Source of the DNA: an uncultured Tateyamaria sp.
GTDB taxonomy: Bacteria; Pseudomonadota; Alphaproteobacteria; Rhodobacterales; Rhodobacteraceae
Length of the DNA: 64,000 bases
NCBI RefSeq assembly: GCF_947496075.1
Contig: NZ_CANMBJ010000002.1
Span: 868,001-932,000, forward strand
Reading direction: 5' to 3'
Position 1 is the first letter of the stretch. Every line of letters begins with the position of its first letter. The notes under the pieces are model-generated. The model had not been told where the DNA came from and made no database searches. It saw only the letters and a program-made list of their open reading frames with translations. This document shows positions 46,490 through 54,480 of this stretch, piece by piece. Position numbers and translations under genes: made by a program.

Positions 46490-47419
46490 ATGAGCCAGAC
46501 CGAAAACATCGACGACAGCACAGCGCCACTGATTGAACATCTGGCCGAGCTGCGCACGCGGCTGATCCGGTCGGTGATTGCGTTCATCATTGCGATTACG
46601 GTGTTCTTTATCCCCATCCAGGGCGAGTTCATTGCGGTGCATGTGCTGAACTTCCTGATGGAGCCGATCGTCGACACATTGCGCGATCTGGGAGACCCGT
46701 CGCCCACGCTGCAATATACGTCGCCCCAAGAGTATCTGTTCACGCTGTTCCGCATCTCGATGGTGTTTGGGTTTGCTCTGGCCTTTCCGGTCATTGGTTT
46801 TCAGATGTGGCGGTTCGTGGCGCCGGGACTGTACCGTCAGGAAAAGAACGCGTTCCTGCCGTTCCTGATTGCGTCGCCGGTCATGTTCCTGCTTGGCGCG
46901 AGTTTTGCGCAGTTCGTTGTGACACCGCTGGCCATGGCGTTTTTCCTGGGCTTTGCAGATGTGTCGTCGGTTCTGGCTATTGTCTTCGGCAATCCCGAAA
47001 CCTTGCCGGATGGCGCCGTCATCACGCCAGAGGTGGCAAACGAAGGGCCGACGATTACCTTCTTTGGGAAGGTCAACGAGAGCCTTGATATCACGCTGAA
47101 ATTCATCATGGCCTTTGGCTTGTGCTTTCAGCTTCCCGTGCTGCTGACCTTGATGGGCAAGGCGGGGCTGGTCAGTTCCGAGGGCCTCGGCAATGTGCGC
47201 AAATACGCGATGGTTGGCATTCTGGTGCTGGCCGCTGTTGTCACGCCGCCCGACGTCATCACGCAGCTGATCCTATTCACGGTCGTTTACGGTCTTTACG
47301 AGGTGTCGATCTGGCTCGTCCGGCGTGTCGAGAAGAAGCGCGATGCGCAGCTGCGTGAAGAAGGATACTTTGACGACGAGGATGACCTTGGTGATATGCC
47401 CGAGGAAGACCTGAAGTGA
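46490..47419 (+). CDS. tatC: Sec-independent protein translocase subunit TatC
   Basis: A 309-residue membrane protein with six predicted helices. The N-terminal IEHLAELRTRLIRSVIAF is the signal-peptide binding region, and QMWRFVAPGLYRQEKNAFLP with its Glu in the first cytoplasmic loop is the family signature. A periplasmic insert around 165-190 (FGNPETLPDGAVITPE) and a charged acidic C-terminal tail (EEGYFDDEDDLGDMPEED) make it longer than E. coli TatC. Its stop overlaps the start of the ATPase gene. Confidence 0.96.
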   Translation: MSQTENIDDSTAPLIEHLAELRTRLIRSVIAFIIAITVFFIPIQGEFIAVHVLNFLMEPIVDTLRDLGDPSPTLQYTSPQEYLFTLFRISMVFGFALAFPVIGFQMWRFVAPGLYRQEKNAFLPFLIASPVMFLLGASFAQFVVTPLAMAFFLGFADVSSVLAIVFGNPETLPDGAVITPEVANEGPTITFFGKVNESLDITLKFIMAFGLCFQLPVLLTLMGKAGLVSSEGLGNVRKYAMVGILVLAAVVTPPDVITQLILFTVVYGLYEVSIWLVRRVEKKRDAQLREEGYFDDEDDLGDMPEEDLK

Positions 47420-48258
47420 TCGACGACCCCATGGACCGCATTGCAGCGGCGCTTGAGCGGATGTCTCCTGCGCCGTTGGAGGCCCCTGATTTTGATGCGG
47501 CATCGGCCTTTGTCTGGCAAACAGATCCTGACCGGCTCGAACCCGTCGCGCATGTGTCGCGTGTGCCCTTGGACTTGCTGTTGGGCGTCGACCGGTCGCG
47601 CGATACGCTGCTGGCGAACACCAGACAGTTTGCCCAAGGCCTGCCCGCGAACAACGCGCTGCTATGGGGTGCGCGCGGGATGGGGAAATCCAGTCTCGTC
47701 AAGGCGATACATGGCGCGCTTGAAGTTGAATACGGGCGGCTGAAGATCGTTGAGTTGCACCGCGAAGACTTGCCGTCGGTTGGCCGTTTGCTGAATGTCC
47801 TGCGACAGGCGCCGGATGCCCGTTTCATCCTGTTTTGCGATGATCTGAGCTTCAGCCATGATGATCAGCATTACAAATCACTCAAGGCTGTGTTGGATGG
47901 TGGCATCGAAGGGCGGCCTGACAACGTGATCCTTTATGCGACGTCGAACCGCCGCCATCTGATGCCGCGCGATATGATCGAGAACGAGCGCGGCAGCGCC
48001 ATCAACCCGTCCGAAGCGGTGGAGGAGAAGGTGAGCCTCTCCGACAGGTTCGGCTTGTGGTTGGGCTTTCATGCTTGCGACCAGGATCAGTATCTGGCGA
48101 TGATCCGGGGCTACTGCGCGGCTTACGAGGTCAAGATCGATGAAGACACGCTGTGGGCTGAGGCCATCGAATGGCAGGCCACGCGCGGGTCCAGATCGGG
48201 TCGCGTGGCCTGGCAGTACTTTTGTGATCTGGCCGGACGGCGGGGCGTCACGATCTAG
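47416..48258 (+). CDS. DUF815 family AAA ATPase
   Basis: A 280-residue P-loop ATPase: Walker A WGARGMGKSSLVKAI (about 85-99), Walker B RFILFCDDLSF, and sensor-like NVILYATSNRRHLMPRDM followed by SLSDRFGLWLGFHACDQDQY. This matches DUF815, an AAA family of unknown role. The GTG start overlaps the tatC stop by four bases (GTGA), so it is translationally coupled to the Tat genes; a functional tie is only suggested by this. Its stop overlaps the stop of the convergent Hint gene (shared CTAG at 48255-48258). Confidence 0.88.
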   Translation: MIDDPMDRIAAALERMSPAPLEAPDFDAASAFVWQTDPDRLEPVAHVSRVPLDLLLGVDRSRDTLLANTRQFAQGLPANNALLWGARGMGKSSLVKAIHGALEVEYGRLKIVELHREDLPSVGRLLNVLRQAPDARFILFCDDLSFSHDDQHYKSLKAVLDGGIEGRPDNVILYATSNRRHLMPRDMIENERGSAINPSEAVEEKVSLSDRFGLWLGFHACDQDQYLAMIRGYCAAYEVKIDEDTLWAEAIEWQATRGSRSGRVAWQYFCDLAGRRGVTI

Positions 48259-49298
48259 GCCGCCAGAAGATGTGCTTCGTAACCTTTCAGACACGGCGCG
48301 CACATTGGGCCATATCCGGTAAGGTCAGGAAACAACTGTTCGATTTCAAGGCGGGCATCGTCGCCCACCGCATCCATGGCAATTGAACCGGGATAGAGTG
48401 TTTCGCTCCAGATTCCGTGCGACTTCACGACGTTATGCTCATTGAGCAGGATGTGATGATAGGTCACGCGCCCCCCGACCTTGCGATAGACACCATCCAT
48501 ACAAAGCAGATCCTTGGCCCGGACAAGAACCTCGTCCTGACCAAAGAGCAACTCGGCCCGCCAATCCGTCAGCATGATCGCATGCTGTGGCGACACGACA
48601 AGATCGCGGTCGTTTCCAAGGGTGCCAGCAGAGATGACGATAGGGGCCAGGTCGTCGGTGGCCAGAACTGTCGTTTGACCCACCCAGAGAATGGGTTGCG
48701 GTCCTGACGCGCCAGTTTGGACAAGGTCACCTTTGTTCAGTGCCTCGATGATGCAGGGGCCTGTCGGTGTTTCGATCAATGTGCCAGACGCAAAACACAC
48801 GATGGTGCCGCCCAGATCCCCGTGCGGGACGAATTCGTCATTCTCGACAATGCCACCAATCGTGAGGTCCGTGTTTGGCGGGGGAATGCCATCGGGAAAA
48901 ACAAGAAAGTAACCGTCTTCATCCGTTGCGGTGGCGTCGGCCCCGTCATTGAGGTCGTTGTCATTGTTGAGGTCGACGTCGATGACAGCCACTTGCCATG
49001 TGGTTGTGCCATCGGTCACTGTGAATGTGTAGTCCCAGATGATCTGTCGGTCTGTGCCGTCAATCGTAACTGTCTGTGGGAAAGCACCGCCAATGCGTTC
49101 CTGGGCCTGGACCGTTTCGTTGTTGTCGCCGTCACCATTGAATACGGTGGCGCCATCATTTTCATTCACCACGAAATAGGTGGTGTCGCCTGTGTACCGC
49201 CATGTGCCAGTGGGCGCGAAAGCATAGTTGTTCGCCGCGCCGTTGACGGTGGTCTGGATGCCCCGCAGGGCAAAGCTGTATCCATAAAAGACAGGCAT
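48255..49298 (-). CDS. Hint domain-containing protein (second of three)
   Basis: A 347-residue protein. The N-terminal half (about 1-160) is acidic and beta-rich with Asp/Asn-rich loops (VDLNNDNDLNDGADATATDE and NDGATVFNGDGDNNE), like secreted calcium-binding repeats. The Hint domain follows (about 166-310), with Cys168 in IVCFASGTLIET, IEALNKGDLVQT, ISAGTLGNDRDLVVSPQH and KSHGIWSETLYPG. I choose the ATG at 49298; a TTG at 49316 is possible. There is no N-terminal signal peptide, so if exported it would need type I or another route. Three tail cysteines (GPMCAPCLKG and the earlier LLCMDG) may matter. Confidence 0.75.
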   Translation of the reverse strand: MPVFYGYSFALRGIQTTVNGAANNYAFAPTGTWRYTGDTTYFVVNENDGATVFNGDGDNNETVQAQERIGGAFPQTVTIDGTDRQIIWDYTFTVTDGTTTWQVAVIDVDLNNDNDLNDGADATATDEDGYFLVFPDGIPPPNTDLTIGGIVENDEFVPHGDLGGTIVCFASGTLIETPTGPCIIEALNKGDLVQTGASGPQPILWVGQTTVLATDDLAPIVISAGTLGNDRDLVVSPQHAIMLTDWRAELLFGQDEVLVRAKDLLCMDGVYRKVGGRVTYHHILLNEHNVVKSHGIWSETLYPGSIAMDAVGDDARLEIEQLFPDLTGYGPMCAPCLKGYEAHLLAA

Positions 49299-49465
49299 GC
49301 GCCCGAACCAATCCAATTAGTTTCTTTGGATTGTTTCTGATCCCTCAACCGGGCGGAGTTAGGGCCGTACGTCGCCGTTTGCGGAGAATTCAGGGAATGT
49401 TTGGGGCAATTGCGGCGCATTCACCCGCGTGAGTGGCAATCAGCCACAATTGCCCAAGGTCCGCC

Positions 49466-50668
49466 CTATTCGAAGAACGGGTTCGGGTTTACACTGTCGA
49501 AACCATCCCGCACTTCGAAGTGGACATATGCCGTGTCGCTGGTGTCGCGCAGTTTCGCGATGGATTGTCCGCGCGATACCGTATCGCCCTTGGCAACACT
49601 CACGTCCGTGACGTTGGCATAAACGGTCAGAAGGTTGTCCGGGTGACGCACAACGATGATGGGCACGCCTTCGGCGCTTTCTGTGATGGCCGCAACGGTG
49701 CCACCGGCTGCTGCGCTGACTGCCGTGCCTGGTGCGGCCTGGATGTCGACGCCTTCGTTCCGGCCCTTGGCATAATCCCGAATGATCGTCCCTTGAACGG
49801 GAAGGGACATTTCACCGGACTGGGTGGAGGCGCTGGTCTGGCCCACATCCGCAACCGGCTTGTCCGGGTCCGGGGTTGCAGCCGGTGGGTTGGCGGTATC
49901 GTCTTCCGGCAAGGGTTTGGCCGAGCTGGGCGGCAGCGGCGTGGGAGATCCCGCACCGGGAGCTGTGGTGGCTGTATCTGGGGCCGTTGCGGGTTGAGCG
50001 GGTGCGTTGGCCCGGGCCACAGGGATCAGCAGGTACTGCCCCTCGCGCACGGCAAAATCGGCACCAAGGCCATTCCATTCCGCCAGCGATTTGGCCGGCA
50101 CCTGGTAAAGGCGCGCGATTGTAAAGGCGGTTTCGCCCCGTTCCACCCGGTGGCGGATCGGCTCCTGGCCGGTTTGAGGCAGGGGTGTGGCTGTCGGAGC
50201 ATTGGCCACAGGCGTTGGCGCGGAATTGTCGATCGCGTTGCCTGCCAGCGTGGTGACATCCACGGATGATGGCTGAATTGGGCCGGTGCCAATCGCTCCG
50301 GTCGATGCTGACGGTTCCGACACACGGCGGGGCAGGGCGATGATTTCGCCGTTGCGCAACGGCACGTCCGTTTCAACGCCATTGAAGCTTGCGAGCTCAG
50401 CCACTGGCAATCCAACGCGGGTCGCCACATCCTGTAGCGTATCGCCCCGTTTGGCCACGGCAACCTGGTAATTGGGATAGGAAATGACACCGCGGTCGTC
50501 CGGTTCCGGTCTGTCCGCCGTTGCGTTCTGCGCCGCCTCAGCCGTCGTGAAACCACCACCAAGACCACGCAGGTCAAAATCCAGCGGCTCTTCGCAGGCG
50601 GCCAGCACCAGCAAGCCGCAGGTTGCAATCATCAGGGGCCCACGGGGGCGCTGTAGGGTCGGGATCAT
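49466..50668 (-). CDS. nlpD: NlpD-like LysM/LytM lipoprotein with degenerate peptidase site
   Basis: A 400-residue outer-membrane-type lipoprotein: signal with lipobox VLAAC (Cys25), LysM 1 (about 66-113), LysM 2 (about 171-216), a Pro/Ala/Thr-rich linker, and a LytM/M23 domain (about 290-395). The M23 zinc ligands are largely lost: Asn304 replaces the first His in NEGVDIQ (Asp308 stays), YANV replaces YAH, and only the first His of HxH remains in VHFEVRDG. As in E. coli NlpD, it should activate a cell-wall amidase rather than cut peptidoglycan. It is downstream of surE-pcm, the conserved order. Confidence 0.9.
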   Translation of the reverse strand: MIPTLQRPRGPLMIATCGLLVLAACEEPLDFDLRGLGGGFTTAEAAQNATADRPEPDDRGVISYPNYQVAVAKRGDTLQDVATRVGLPVAELASFNGVETDVPLRNGEIIALPRRVSEPSASTGAIGTGPIQPSSVDVTTLAGNAIDNSAPTPVANAPTATPLPQTGQEPIRHRVERGETAFTIARLYQVPAKSLAEWNGLGADFAVREGQYLLIPVARANAPAQPATAPDTATTAPGAGSPTPLPPSSAKPLPEDDTANPPAATPDPDKPVADVGQTSASTQSGEMSLPVQGTIIRDYAKGRNEGVDIQAAPGTAVSAAAGGTVAAITESAEGVPIIVVRHPDNLLTVYANVTDVSVAKGDTVSRGQSIAKLRDTSDTAYVHFEVRDGFDSVNPNPFFE

Positions 50669-50736
50669 CTGCGTCGTCCTCTGCCTGACCCCTCGTGAAT
50701 GGGGGCCTTGTCGGATGCGCGCTACTTACACCAGTT

Positions 50737-51387
50737 TCAGTCTTTGCCCAAGCCCTCGAGCAAGGGAACAAAGCGCACATCGCGCAATTCGTCATATTCT
50801 AGGCCGTCTGCGGTCTTACGCACACGGATCAGGCTTTGCACGGCGTCTGATTGCCCCACGGGCAGCACCATGATCCCACCCTCTTTCAACTGACCCAGCA
50901 GGGGGCCTGGCGGGTCCTCTGCGGCGGCGGTGACGATGATGCGATCAAAGGGGGCCTGGTCTGGCAAGCCGAAAGACCCATCCCCCGTGATCGCGGTGAT
51001 GGTGTGCAGGTTCAGCTCTTCGAAGATCGCGCGCGCCTCGTGCACAAGCCGCCTGTGCCGATCGATCGTGTAGACCCGACGCGCAAGTTTGGCGAGGATG
51101 GCCGCCTGGTAGCCGGATCCGGTCCCGATTTCGAGCACCTTGTCCCGTGGGCTGACATTCAGCGCCTGCGTCATGAGGCCAACGACCGAGGGTTGGCTGA
51201 TCGTCTGCCCGCAGGCAATGGGCAAAGGCATATCTTCATATGCACGTTCGGAAAACAGCCCGCGGACAAAGGGGCCGCGGTCTATCTCTTCCATCGCGCC
51301 AAGCACACGCTTGTCGGTCACACCCTTGGACCGCAGCGCGTAAAGGAACTGCATCTTGCGCGTGGCGAGATCGGTGTCCTCACTCAT
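50737..51387 (-). CDS. pcm: protein-L-isoaspartate O-methyltransferase
   Basis: A 216-residue SAM-dependent methyltransferase that repairs isoaspartyl residues in aged proteins. Motif [19 protein letters not shown], and the substrate-side ADGQ-type loop ([18 protein letters not shown]) are clear. [15 protein letters not shown] is motif II. The ATG overlaps the surE stop by four bases, giving the widespread surE-pcm-nlpD order. Confidence 0.94.
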   Translation of the reverse strand: MSEDTDLATRKMQFLYALRSKGVTDKRVLGAMEEIDRGPFVRGLFSERAYEDMPLPIACGQTISQPSVVGLMTQALNVSPRDKVLEIGTGSGYQAAILAKLARRVYTIDRHRRLVHEARAIFEELNLHTITAITGDGSFGLPDQAPFDRIIVTAAAEDPPGPLLGQLKEGGIMVLPVGQSDAVQSLIRVRKTADGLEYDELRDVRFVPLLEGLGKD

Positions 51388-52166
51388 GTGGCGATGGACC
51401 CAAGCTGGTCCAGCATGTCATGCGCGGTGAAATCCGCGCGCATGGGCGTGACCGAGATGTAGCCATCCAGGTTCACGGCGGCGTCGGTATCGGGGGCCGT
51501 GGGGACATGCTGGTTGCCGCCCCGGATCCAGAGGAAGTTGCGTCCGCTGGGCGACTGCGTCTGTTCGGTATGGAACCCCACGCCGGGGCGCAGGCCCTGG
51601 GACACGACCCGCGTGCCTTTGACATCCGCCGCCGCCACGGGCGGGATGTTGACGTTGTAAAACAGTTGGTACCCGGGTTGGTCCTTGGGTGTGGCGGCAA
51701 TAATCCGCTCAACAAGCGCCTTGCAATGGGTAGTAGACGCCTCGAACGGGTCATCCAGCTCTCGGTTCGCGGGGCCAAAATACTGAGACAGTCCAATCGA
51801 TAGCACACCCTGCAACGCCCCTTCGATGGCCGCGCCCAATGTGCCGGAATAGAGCGCGTTCTCGGCCGAGTTGTTGCCCCGGTTCACACCGGACAGGATC
51901 AAGTCGGGCGGACCCTCCAGAACCTGATGCAGTCCTGCAAGAACGCAATCTGCCGGACTGCCTTCGACCGTGTACCGGTTGGGCGCGATCTGTTGGAACA
52001 TGAAGGGCCGCGCATAGTTGATGCAGTGGGCCACGCCCGATTGCTCAAAGGCGGGGGCAACGGTGGTCACATGCCCGTCCGGCCCGGCAAGGTCGACCGC
52101 GATCTGTTCAAGTACCCGAAGGCCGGGGGCCGAGATACCGTCGTCATTTGTGATGAGAATGCGCAT
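51384..52166 (-). CDS. surE: 5'/3'-nucleotidase SurE
   Basis: A 260-residue metal-dependent nucleotidase acting on nucleoside monophosphates, linked to stationary-phase survival. [15 protein letters not shown] gives metal ligands Asp8 and Asp9, and [20 protein letters not shown] is the second conserved region. [11 protein letters not shown] follows the Ser-containing loop. It is first in the surE-pcm-nlpD operon, with 107 bases to the upstream methyltransferase gene. Confidence 0.94.
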   Translation of the reverse strand: MRILITNDDGISAPGLRVLEQIAVDLAGPDGHVTTVAPAFEQSGVAHCINYARPFMFQQIAPNRYTVEGSPADCVLAGLHQVLEGPPDLILSGVNRGNNSAENALYSGTLGAAIEGALQGVLSIGLSQYFGPANRELDDPFEASTTHCKALVERIIAATPKDQPGYQLFYNVNIPPVAAADVKGTRVVSQGLRPGVGFHTEQTQSPSGRNFLWIRGGNQHVPTAPDTDAAVNLDGYISVTPMRADFTAHDMLDQLGSIAT

Positions 52167-52273
52167 GTGTCGCCCCTTTGCGCCTTACTATGTGCCGCGC
52201 ACGCGCGGGGCAACTGTCGCGGCCCCCGACGGCGATTTTTTTGGAACAGCGACATGGGACCGTTGCGTACCCG

Positions 52274-52921
52274 CTACGGGCGAATGGCGATGTATCCATG
52301 TGACACGCGGCTGGGTGGACCGCTCTTGAACGGGTGCAGCGTGATGTCTGCAAACCCTGCCGCCTCCAACATCTGTTTGGCCTGCGCCGGGTGATACGCG
52401 GCATTGCCCCACCGCCATCGAACAAGTGCCGTGCACCAGTGGGGACGAGAGAGGGCCAGGACCAACAGACCGCCGGGTGCAATGTGATCGTACAACCAGG
52501 CCAAGGCCGCTTGCGGGTCCTCCAGATGCTCGATCACGTGGGCGCACAACACGACATCCTGTGGGGGAATATGATCCAATGACCCTCCCAACGGGGTCGC
52601 AATCGTGACGGCACCGGGCAGTCGGGCCGCGGCTGTGTCGAGCATGGATTGTGAAATGTCCGTCAATGTTAGGGCGGCGGGCGCCCCGTGTGCGTCCAGC
52701 CACGCCTGCGCGAAGGCGCCTGTGCCGGTGCCGACGTCCAGTACCCTTGGTTCGTTTCTGACAACCGGAACCGAGGACATCAGGTCGGCATAGGCCGACA
52801 GAAACCCAAGCTTGGAAATGCCGTCCTGCCAGCCGGTTGCCGCCGCATCGTAGATGGATTGCAGGGTGCCAGACCGCGCAGGCGGTCGGGGCCGGTCAAA
52901 TCGGGTCAGGCGGCTCAGCAT
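52274..52921 (-). CDS. class I SAM-dependent methyltransferase
   Basis: A 215-residue methyltransferase of the Methyltransf_11/25 type: motif I VLDVGTGTGAFAQAW, acidic ALTLTDISQSML, and AHVIEHLEDPQAALAW, typical of small-molecule methylases. The C-terminal motif AAGFADITLHPFKSG is conserved in related proteins. The substrate is not predictable. It is 31 bases downstream of the SDR gene on the same strand, so the two may be cotranscribed. Confidence 0.85.
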   Translation of the reverse strand: MLSRLTRFDRPRPPARSGTLQSIYDAAATGWQDGISKLGFLSAYADLMSSVPVVRNEPRVLDVGTGTGAFAQAWLDAHGAPAALTLTDISQSMLDTAAARLPGAVTIATPLGGSLDHIPPQDVVLCAHVIEHLEDPQAALAWLYDHIAPGGLLVLALSRPHWCTALVRWRWGNAAYHPAQAKQMLEAAGFADITLHPFKSGPPSRVSHGYIAIRP

Positions 52922-52952
52922 GATCCTATTGGGTCATGCTTGCCTGTTCTGT

Positions 52953-53594
52953 TCAACCGTTGATTTCGGACAGGATACGGGCTGCTTCGTCCGCCGGATT
53001 GGCGAGGGGGGAGCGATCTTCGCCGGGATGGAAGCGCGCACGCGTTGCCGTTGGCATGGGCTGAGGGGTTGCGATATGCACCTGTGGTCCTGTCTTGGCC
53101 GTCTCAGCTTGCCAACTGCGGGCCAGCGCGATCTGCGCGGCCTTGGTTGCGCCATATGCGCCGTAGAACGATTGGCCAGCAACCGGGTCATCCATGAACA
53201 CAGCCTTGCCGGATGTGCCGAGCAGGGGGGCGATGTACGTAATCAGTGTCGCCGTCGCTGCCACGTTGCCCGCGATGGACTTTGACATGTCCTTGGCGTC
53301 GATCATGCTGGTCGGGGCCAGTGGGGCGGCATGGATTGCGCAATGTACCCACATGTCCAGGCTGCCCCAGCGGTCAAAGATACCACGGCACAGGGTCTGC
53401 ATTGCCGCGTCATTGCCGATGTCCATGGGCGCAAGCGTTGCGGCGCCACCTTTGGCAGTGATCTCGTCATCCAGCTCTTCCAGTGCGCCCGTTGTTTTGG
53501 CCACTGCAATGATGTGATGCGTCGGGGCAAGGGCCGACGCCATGGCCGCGCCAAGGCCACGGGAGGCACCAGTGATAAGGGCAGTCTGTGTCAT
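52953..53594 (-). CDS. SDR-family oxidoreductase
   Basis: A 213-residue short-chain dehydrogenase. ALITGASRGLGAAMASAL is the cofactor loop, LDMWVHCAIHAAPLAP replaces the usual NNAG, and the catalytic pair is present in YGAYGATKAAQIALARSW (YxxxK). It starts at the ATG at 53594; the longer reading upstream has no homology. It is shorter than classic SDRs, lacking the C-terminal substrate lobe, so the substrate may be small or the activity divergent. Confidence 0.85.
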   Translation of the reverse strand: MTQTALITGASRGLGAAMASALAPTHHIIAVAKTTGALEELDDEITAKGGAATLAPMDIGNDAAMQTLCRGIFDRWGSLDMWVHCAIHAAPLAPTSMIDAKDMSKSIAGNVAATATLITYIAPLLGTSGKAVFMDDPVAGQSFYGAYGATKAAQIALARSWQAETAKTGPQVHIATPQPMPTATRARFHPGEDRSPLANPADEAARILSEING

Positions 53595-53625
53595 GGCCCG
53601 CTCTTGCCTTGTGGCGGGCCAAGGG

Positions 53626-53916
53626 TCAAGCGGCAGCCTTTGGCCGGTCCGGCAAAGTAAGCGTGCGTTGGCCGACGCCTCCGGCCAGGACAACCCGATC
53701 CTCGCCTATCGCAATGACGGTGCCGTGGCGGAAAGTGTCGCCAACCTGCACCATGCGTGTTTGCCCTCCAGCCGTTCGCAAGAGTGCGCGGCGGCTGTTT
53801 TCTGTCCCGACAACACCCAGAAGCTGCAGGTTGCGCAGCGGTAGCACACCGTTTTGGGTCGCAAGATCTGCGGTTGTCGCGTTTGTCTCTTCGGCCATTT
53901 GCGTGTTCATCCCCAT
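53626..53916 (-). CDS. small GspC/PilP-like domain protein
   Basis: A 96-residue soluble protein. The segment PLRNLQLLGVVGTENSRRAL and then VQVGDTFRHGTVIAIGEDRV followed by VVLAGGVGQRTLTLP has the spacing of the homology-region domain of GspC/PilP (type II secretion and type IV pili periplasmic clamp proteins). It has no signal peptide or membrane anchor, and no secretion genes are near. An alternative start at 53910 would remove two residues. Function unknown; the resemblance is by pattern only. Confidence 0.55.
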   Translation of the reverse strand: MGMNTQMAEETNATTADLATQNGVLPLRNLQLLGVVGTENSRRALLRTAGGQTRMVQVGDTFRHGTVIAIGEDRVVLAGGVGQRTLTLPDRPKAAA

Positions 53917-54025
53917 GAATCAAGGGGCGCCGCTAACATGACCTGTTCGGGAGGTGAACGGGCCCGTGCATCAATACGCAATGCTTTGCCCAGTGACGTT
54001 GGGACATTCGGCGGTGGCGTGCTGA

Positions 54026-54436
54026 TCAGCCCTGACGCTTAGACCTGTGATAGGTCAGCGTGATGTGGGCAAGGTGCCAAAGCGCGTCTTCGTCCAGTGG
54101 CACATCAAGGTCGAACCCCAGCGCGCGCCGTCCGTCATTGTGGAACCGATTTGGATACCGGTTGTCCATCTGCGCCGCCAGATTGGTCTTGCAGTCGACA
54201 AATGTCATAAGGCGGTTTGGCGTTGCAGGCGACCAATCCACGCGCAAAGTTGATCCTACGCGTGGGCGTTTGGGCCGCCATGCGGGCTGCCCCCATTTCA
54301 GGCTTTCGTCGAGAGGGCCGATGTCGGCACTGGTCGCTACATCATGCACAATGCTGCGAAGACGCAGGAAATGTGTCTGCGCCTCGTCAGGCCAATTTTC
54401 GGTTCGGTTCAAAATCTCTGAAGGCGTAACATCCAT
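54026..54436 (-). CDS. DUF1801 domain-containing protein
   Basis: A 136-residue protein with the DUF1801 pattern: ILNRTENWPDEAQTHFLRLR at the start, ADIGPLDESLKWGQPAWRPK, and a C-terminal region with ALGFDLDVPLDEDALW and HITLTYHRSKRQG. Family members are small proteins of unknown function. It sits 44 bases downstream of the purF start region on the same strand but is transcriptionally separable. Nothing here suggests a reaction. Confidence 0.75.
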   Translation of the reverse strand: MDVTPSEILNRTENWPDEAQTHFLRLRSIVHDVATSADIGPLDESLKWGQPAWRPKRPRVGSTLRVDWSPATPNRLMTFVDCKTNLAAQMDNRYPNRFHNDGRRALGFDLDVPLDEDALWHLAHITLTYHRSKRQG

Positions 54437-54480
54437 ACTGAACCATCGCCTGCACTGATGTCACAAAATGTCAGCAGCGA

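Noticed and set aside
49433-50269. Open frame of 278 codons antisense to nlpD
   Set aside because: It lies opposite the Pro/Ala linker of NlpD, whose composition produces open antisense frames.
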